Under the pieces are notes generated by a model, which saw nothing but the letters and a program-made list of their open reading frames with translations, made no database searches and was not told the DNA's origin. DNA of 10,565 nucleotides from positions 1-10,565 of the forward strand of contig DNUB01000089.1 of NCBI GenBank assembly GCA_003508605.1, read 5' to 3'. This document shows, piece after piece, positions 7,686 through 10,565 of this stretch (within the stretch, counting starts at the first letter, position 1; the number at the start of each line of letters is the position of its first letter). The DNA comes from Oscillospiraceae bacterium (GTDB lineage: Bacteria > Bacillota > Clostridia > Oscillospirales > Ruminococcaceae). A program made the position numbers and the translations under genes.

Positions 7686-7691
7686 AAAGGA
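7686..7691 (+). promoter_or_regulatory. Ribosome binding site that sets the pyrK start
   Basis: AAAGGA lies 8 nt before the ATG at 7700. The reading frame is open further upstream to a TTG at 7667, but that codon has no good site ahead of it, and the 11 extra residues are not part of the usual PyrK N-terminus. Confidence 0.65.
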
Positions 7692-7699
7692 AAAAAGTA

Positions 7700-8473
7700 A
7701 TGCCTTATTTTTGCAATAAATATATGATTTTGGAAAGGGAAGAGATTGCAAGGGATATTTATTCCTACGTTATAAGCTGTCCCGAAGCTGCCGCCGTGGC
7801 AAGGGCGGGGCAGTTTGCACATATCAGGGCGGAGGGCTATACCCTGCGCAGACCCATTTCCATTTGTGAGATCGATAAGGAAAAGGGAACGGTTCGCATT
7901 GTTTTTGAAATCAGGGGCGGCGGTACGGATAAAATTTCTCAGCTTACCGTTGACGATTATATGGACATTATTCTTCCCCTTGGAAACGGTTTTTCCGTTA
8001 AAGAAATTCCCGATGAAAAAAATACCGTAATTGTCGGCGGAGGTATAGGCGTTCCGCCTATGTGCGGTCTTGCTGCCTGCTATAGTAACGTTAAGGCAAT
8101 TATCGGTTTTCGCAGTAAGGACAAGGTAATTCTTGAAAAAGATTTGAAAAGAATCGGAGCAGATGTAACGGTATGCACCGACGACGGCAGCTACGGATAT
8201 AACGGAGTGGTTACGCAGCCTCTTGAAGAGGAGCTTAAAAAAGGAAAAACAGCTATGGTTTATGCCTGCGGACCTATTCCAATGCTTAAGGCTGTGGTTA
8301 ATACCGCAAATAAATATAATGTATCCTGCGAGGTTTCCCTTGAAGAAAGAATGGCTTGTGGCGTGGGTGCTTGTGTTGGCTGTGCCTGCAGGATAAACAG
8401 AAACGGAGAAAATTTGGTTCTGCGTGTGTGTAAAGACGGTCCGGTGTTTAAGGGCGAGGAGGTAGTATTTTGA
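7700..8473 (+). CDS. pyrK: Dihydroorotate dehydrogenase B, electron transfer subunit (PyrK)
   Basis: A 257-residue iron-sulfur flavoprotein that carries electrons from PyrD's FMN through a [2Fe-2S] cluster and FAD to NAD+. The ferredoxin-reductase-like FAD domain (about 1-100) has LRRPISI (49-55) and GGGTDK (73-78). The NAD-binding domain has GGGIGVPP (113-120) and ACGPIPML (189-196). The C-terminal cluster motif is C220-x4-C225-x2-C228-x15-C244 (ACGVGACVGC), typical of class 1B. The chosen ATG at 7700 gives the usual length. The stop TGA (8471-8473) overlaps the pyrD start by 4 nt, so the two subunits are probably made in coupled, matched amounts. All expected motifs are present. Confidence 0.96.
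   Translation: MPYFCNKYMILEREEIARDIYSYVISCPEAAAVARAGQFAHIRAEGYTLRRPISICEIDKEKGTVRIVFEIRGGGTDKISQLTVDDYMDIILPLGNGFSVKEIPDEKNTVIVGGGIGVPPMCGLAACYSNVKAIIGFRSKDKVILEKDLKRIGADVTVCTDDGSYGYNGVVTQPLEEELKKGKTAMVYACGPIPMLKAVVNTANKYNVSCEVSLEERMACGVGACVGCACRINRNGENLVLRVCKDGPVFKGEEVVF
8456..8462 (+). promoter_or_regulatory. Ribosome binding site of pyrD (TTG start)
   Basis: GAGGAGG lies 7 nt before TTG 8470, inside the end of pyrK. This strong, well-spaced site supports the non-ATG start of pyrD. There is no better in-frame start near the conserved N-terminus. Confidence 0.75.
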
Positions 8474-9390
8474 ATATAGAGAAGGATTTATCGGTAACTG
8501 TGGCAGGTGTGCGCTTTCCTAATCCAGTAATCGCCGCTTCGGGAACCTACGGCTTCGGTCAGGATTATACGGATCTATATCCGTTAAATAAGTTAGGCGG
8601 AATTTCCTGCAAGGGAACTACCCTTTTGCCCAAGGACGGAAATCCCGCTCCTCGTATTGCGGAAACTCCTGCGGGAATGTTAAACTCGGTGGGACTTCAA
8701 AATCCCGGAATTGATGCGTTTATTTCAAAATATCTTCCCATAGCAAAAAAAGAGGGGAACGTAGTTATCGCAAATGTGGCGGGAGCGACCCTTGAGGATT
8801 ATAAGCAGGCGGTTCAAAGACTTGACGGCACTGATGTGGATATGATAGAGGTAAATATATCCTGTCCCAATGTAAAACAGGGCGGTGCGAGCTGGGGTAT
8901 TTCCTGCGACGGTGCGGCGGCTGTTACCAAAACGGTAAGAGCCGTTACAAAAAAGCCTTTAATGATAAAGCTTACCCCAAATGTCACCAATATTGTCGAT
9001 ATTGCTAAAGCGGCGGAGGCAGAGGGAGCGGATTGTGTTTCCCTAATAAATACTCTTTTGGGCATGAGAATTGATATTAAAACACGCAGACCGATTTTAA
9101 AAAATAATGTAGGCGGTTTTTCCGGTCCTGCCGTATTTCCGGTTGCTGTCAGAATGGTGTGGCAGGTGGCTAATGCCGTAAATATTGACGTTGTGGGAAT
9201 GGGAGGAATAACTACCTCGGACGATGCCGTTGAAATGATGATGGCAGGAGCAAAGGCCGTTCAGATGGGAACGTCTATATTTACCGACCCCTATTCGCCT
9301 TTAAAGGTAATAGAGGGGTTAAAGCAATATATGATCGACAATAAACTTAATTCCCTGGAAGAAATAACAGGTACGGTGCAGCCATGGTGA
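8470..9390 (+). CDS. pyrD: Dihydroorotate dehydrogenase, class 1B catalytic subunit
   Basis: A 306-residue FMN-containing TIM-barrel enzyme that oxidises dihydroorotate to orotate, step 4 of the pathway. It works in the cytoplasm as a complex with PyrK. Visible motifs are ASGTYGFG (23-30), CKGTT with K48, LNSVGLQNPG (71-80), the catalytic-base loop NISCPNVKQGG with C132 (a Cys base marks class 1, cytosolic enzymes), MIKLTPN with K167, LINTLLGM (192-199), GGFSGPA (215-221) and VVGMGGI (241-247). The start codon is TTG, backed by a strong ribosome binding site. The start overlaps pyrK by 4 nt and the end overlaps the next gene by 7 nt. The neighbouring pyrK confirms the 1B, NAD-linked type over 1A (fumarate). 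Confidence 0.97.
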   Translation: MNIEKDLSVTVAGVRFPNPVIAASGTYGFGQDYTDLYPLNKLGGISCKGTTLLPKDGNPAPRIAETPAGMLNSVGLQNPGIDAFISKYLPIAKKEGNVVIANVAGATLEDYKQAVQRLDGTDVDMIEVNISCPNVKQGGASWGISCDGAAAVTKTVRAVTKKPLMIKLTPNVTNIVDIAKAAEAEGADCVSLINTLLGMRIDIKTRRPILKNNVGGFSGPAVFPVAVRMVWQVANAVNIDVVGMGGITTSDDAVEMMMAGAKAVQMGTSIFTDPYSPLKVIEGLKQYMIDNKLNSLEEITGTVQPW

Positions 9391-10055
9391 CAACATTATA
9401 TCTTATTCGCCACTGCGAAGCTTTGGGTAATATTAACGATACCTTTCAGGGCAGTATTGACGAGGATATTACCGAAAAAGGCGCAAAGCAGCTTGAAAAG
9501 CTTGCGGAAAGATGCAGAGAGCTTGCCTTTGACGTTATATACTCATCGCCGCTAATAAGAGCCTACAAAACCGCACAAGCCGCAAATAAATATCACTGCC
9601 TGCCCATAATTACCGACAAGTCCTTTGAGGAAATCGACGGGGGGGAATTTGAAGGCTGCAAGTGGGATATGCTGCCCGTGCTTTTTCCGGATACATACGG
9701 ACATTGGAAAAATGATTTTGCCCACTTCAAAACCAAGGAAGGCGAATCTATGGCGGAAGTATATAAGCGGGTCAGTGAAGGCACAATGCGGGTCGTAAAT
9801 GAAAACAAGGGCAAAAGCATACTTATTGTATCTCACGGCTGCGCTATCAGAAATATTTGCTGCTTTTTATTGGGTCGACAATTGGAGGAAATAGGGGATT
9901 GTGAGTGGGTTGATAATACGGGAATAACCTGTTTTAGCTTTGATAATGAATTAAAGCCTTCTTTGGTGTTTATGAACGATTGCGATCATTTAAAAGGAGA
10001 TCCTGATTTAGCTCCTCATCAAATGTTTTGGAGAAATAAAAATTCGGAAAAATGA
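9384..10055 (+). CDS. Histidine phosphatase family protein
   Basis: A 223-residue protein of the phosphoglycerate-mutase-like histidine phosphatase superfamily. The phospho-accepting motif is IRHCEALGN (R9, H10), where Cys replaces the more usual Gly after the His. A second Arg lies in SSPLIRAYKTA (R59), an acidic catalytic stretch in FEEIDGGEFEG (81-91), and the second catalytic His in LIVSHGCAIRN (H151). Family members dephosphorylate sugar phosphates, nucleotides, alpha-ribazole phosphate and others, and sequence alone does not give the substrate. The ATG (9384) overlaps the pyrD stop in ATGGTGA, and there is only a weak ribosome binding site, so translation is probably coupled to pyrD. 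GTG 9387, the second codon, is a possible alternative start. Placement at the end of a pyr operon suggests a nucleoside monophosphate substrate, but this is inference. Confidence 0.88.
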   Translation: MVTTLYLIRHCEALGNINDTFQGSIDEDITEKGAKQLEKLAERCRELAFDVIYSSPLIRAYKTAQAANKYHCLPIITDKSFEEIDGGEFEGCKWDMLPVLFPDTYGHWKNDFAHFKTKEGESMAEVYKRVSEGTMRVVNENKGKSILIVSHGCAIRNICCFLLGRQLEEIGDCEWVDNTGITCFSFDNELKPSLVFMNDCDHLKGDPDLAPHQMFWRNKNSEK

Positions 10056-10086
10056 TGCTTTGAAGGTAATTTGTTATTTTGTCAAA

Positions 10087-10107
10087 AGAAATGCCAATGG
10101 TTTTTTT
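10087..10107 (+). terminator. Possible weak terminator of the pyr operon
   Basis: A small A/T-rich hairpin is centred on GCCAATGG (10093-10100), with outer A-T pairs between 10087-10091 and 10103-10107. It runs into seven T at 10101-10107. The GC core is only two or three pairs and the T-run is part of the stem, so this is weak. I list it because no better terminator follows the histidine-phosphatase gene. Confidence 0.25.
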
Positions 10108-10115
10108 GTGATAAT
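10107..10115 (+). promoter_or_regulatory. Possible extended -10 promoter for the last gene
   Basis: TGTGATAAT matches the extended -10 form (TGnTATAAT) with one mismatch. No good -35 box lies 16-18 bp upstream; the TTGTCA at 10079-10084 is 25 bp away. A start near 10122 would give a leader of about 50 nt for the gene at 10173. The remainder of the 117-nt gap shows nothing clear. Confidence 0.3.
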
Positions 10116-10158
10116 GTATAGATCAGTCGCATGGAGTATGAATCGCCTGAAAAAATAT

Positions 10159-10164
10159 AAGGAG
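10159..10164 (+). promoter_or_regulatory. Ribosome binding site of the cysteine-rich gene
   Basis: AAGGAG, 8 nt before ATG 10173, is a full-strength site. It supports this short AT-rich frame as a real gene. Confidence 0.65.
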
Positions 10165-10172
10165 ATAAGATT

Positions 10173-10538
10173 ATGGCGAGAATTGTAAAAAACAAAAATT
10201 TAGTAAATACAAGATTGGCAACGAATTACGGTGGATGGATGTATTGTGATAAATGCAATGAAAATATAGGATATTTATGTTATTCCACTTACGATAGGTT
10301 AGAACTAAGCTATAAATGCAATTGCGGAAGTCAGGGAAGTGTATTATTGGATTTTGAAGACAGTAAGACAGGTCGAAGCTGCGATGAAGATTTAGTTGTT
10401 ATAAAAAACAGATTTTGCTGCTCAGAGGATAATGAACCTTTAATTACAATATTAGACAAAAAAATTCTTAGATATGAAATGAAAATTACTTGTAAATCCT
10501 GTGGGAGAATATATGAAAAACAGAAAAAGGAGCTTTAA
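10173..10538 (+). CDS. Small cysteine-rich protein with two zinc-ribbon-like halves
   Basis: A 121-residue protein that I do not recognise. Its cysteines fall into two groups that could each bind a metal. The first is CDKC (C25/C28) with CNC (C49/C51). The second is CC (C82/C83) with CKSCG (C107/C110). C36 and C70 lie between. This spacing resembles paired zinc ribbons, a fold common in nucleic-acid-binding and adaptor proteins. There are no membrane segments or signal peptide, and the ends are Lys-rich. Sampled lines are about 27-35% GC against roughly 47-52% in sampled carB lines, and codons lean to AAA, ATA and TTA. It is separated from the pyr operon by 117 nt. A distinct origin or a separate transcription unit is plausible, but its role cannot be given. 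Confidence 0.72.
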   Translation: MARIVKNKNLVNTRLATNYGGWMYCDKCNENIGYLCYSTYDRLELSYKCNCGSQGSVLLDFEDSKTGRSCDEDLVVIKNRFCCSEDNEPLITILDKKILRYEMKITCKSCGRIYEKQKKEL

Positions 10539-10565
10539 TTTTTTTAGTTCAAATTAAAAAATGTT

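Noticed and set aside
7667..7699. N-terminal extension of pyrK from TTG 7667
   Set aside because: There is no ribosome binding site ahead of it, while ATG 7700 has AAAGGA at 8 nt and gives the usual PyrK length.
10123..10150. Structured leader or riboswitch before the last gene (TCAG ... CTGA with inner pairs)
   Set aside because: There are only four outer pairs, then mismatches and short inner stems. It matches no riboswitch class I know and is compatible with chance.
10534..10558. Terminator after the cysteine-rich gene (TTTAATTT / AAATTAAA)
   Set aside because: The stem is A-T only, the loop is 9 nt and it is followed by A rather than T. This is too weak to call, and the window ends here.
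1..10565. Mobile elements, CRISPR arrays, tRNA or rRNA genes, defence or toxin-antitoxin systems
   Set aside because: No transposase, integrase, spaced repeats, attachment-like repeats or RNA gene patterns were seen. The MazG-like gene has no toxin partner and sits in a biosynthetic operon.

Overview
The window is almost entirely a de novo pyrimidine biosynthesis operon on the + strand. The likely host is a low-to-moderate-GC Clostridia-type Firmicute. This is inferred from strong AAGGAG/GGAGG ribosome binding sites, a sigma-A style promoter, a type 2 PyrF of the clostridial kind, and a class 1B dihydroorotate dehydrogenase with its PyrK electron-transfer partner. I cannot name a genus from the sequence alone.

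Layout. Bases 1-168 hold a good promoter (38-66) and an untranslated leader with a long hairpin (105-138). Then follow pyrC (169-1452), pyrF (1455-2384), carA (2436-3530), carB (3530-6739), an unrecognised four-helix membrane protein (6785-7324), a small MazG-type nucleotide pyrophosphohydrolase (7327-7659), pyrK (7700-8473), pyrD (8470-9390) and a histidine-phosphatase-family protein (9384-10055). All nine genes point the same way. Gaps are 51 nt or less and three junctions overlap, so a single transcript from the promoter at 38-66 is the simplest reading. After a 117-nt gap comes a separate, more AT-rich gene for a cysteine-rich, zinc-ribbon-like protein (10173-10538), possibly with its own promoter.

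How the genes work together. CarA and CarB make carbamoyl phosphate. PyrC closes carbamoyl aspartate to dihydroorotate. PyrD and PyrK oxidise it to orotate with electrons passed to NAD+. PyrF decarboxylates OMP to UMP. The genes for step 2 (pyrB/pyrI) and step 5 (pyrE) are not in the window, nor is a recognisable PyrR or PyrR-binding leader. Three non-biosynthetic genes ride in the operon (membrane protein, MazG-like protein, histidine phosphatase). Two of these look like nucleotide or phosphate-ester hydrolases, which suggests a clean-up or overflow function for pyrimidine nucleotides. That is inference only.

There are no mobile elements, CRISPR arrays, tRNAs or rRNAs. Most of the window is ordinary core metabolism. 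The points worth a second look are the leader hairpin, the three accessory genes, substitutions at the expected UMP/IMP-binding positions of CarB, and the terminal zinc-ribbon gene.
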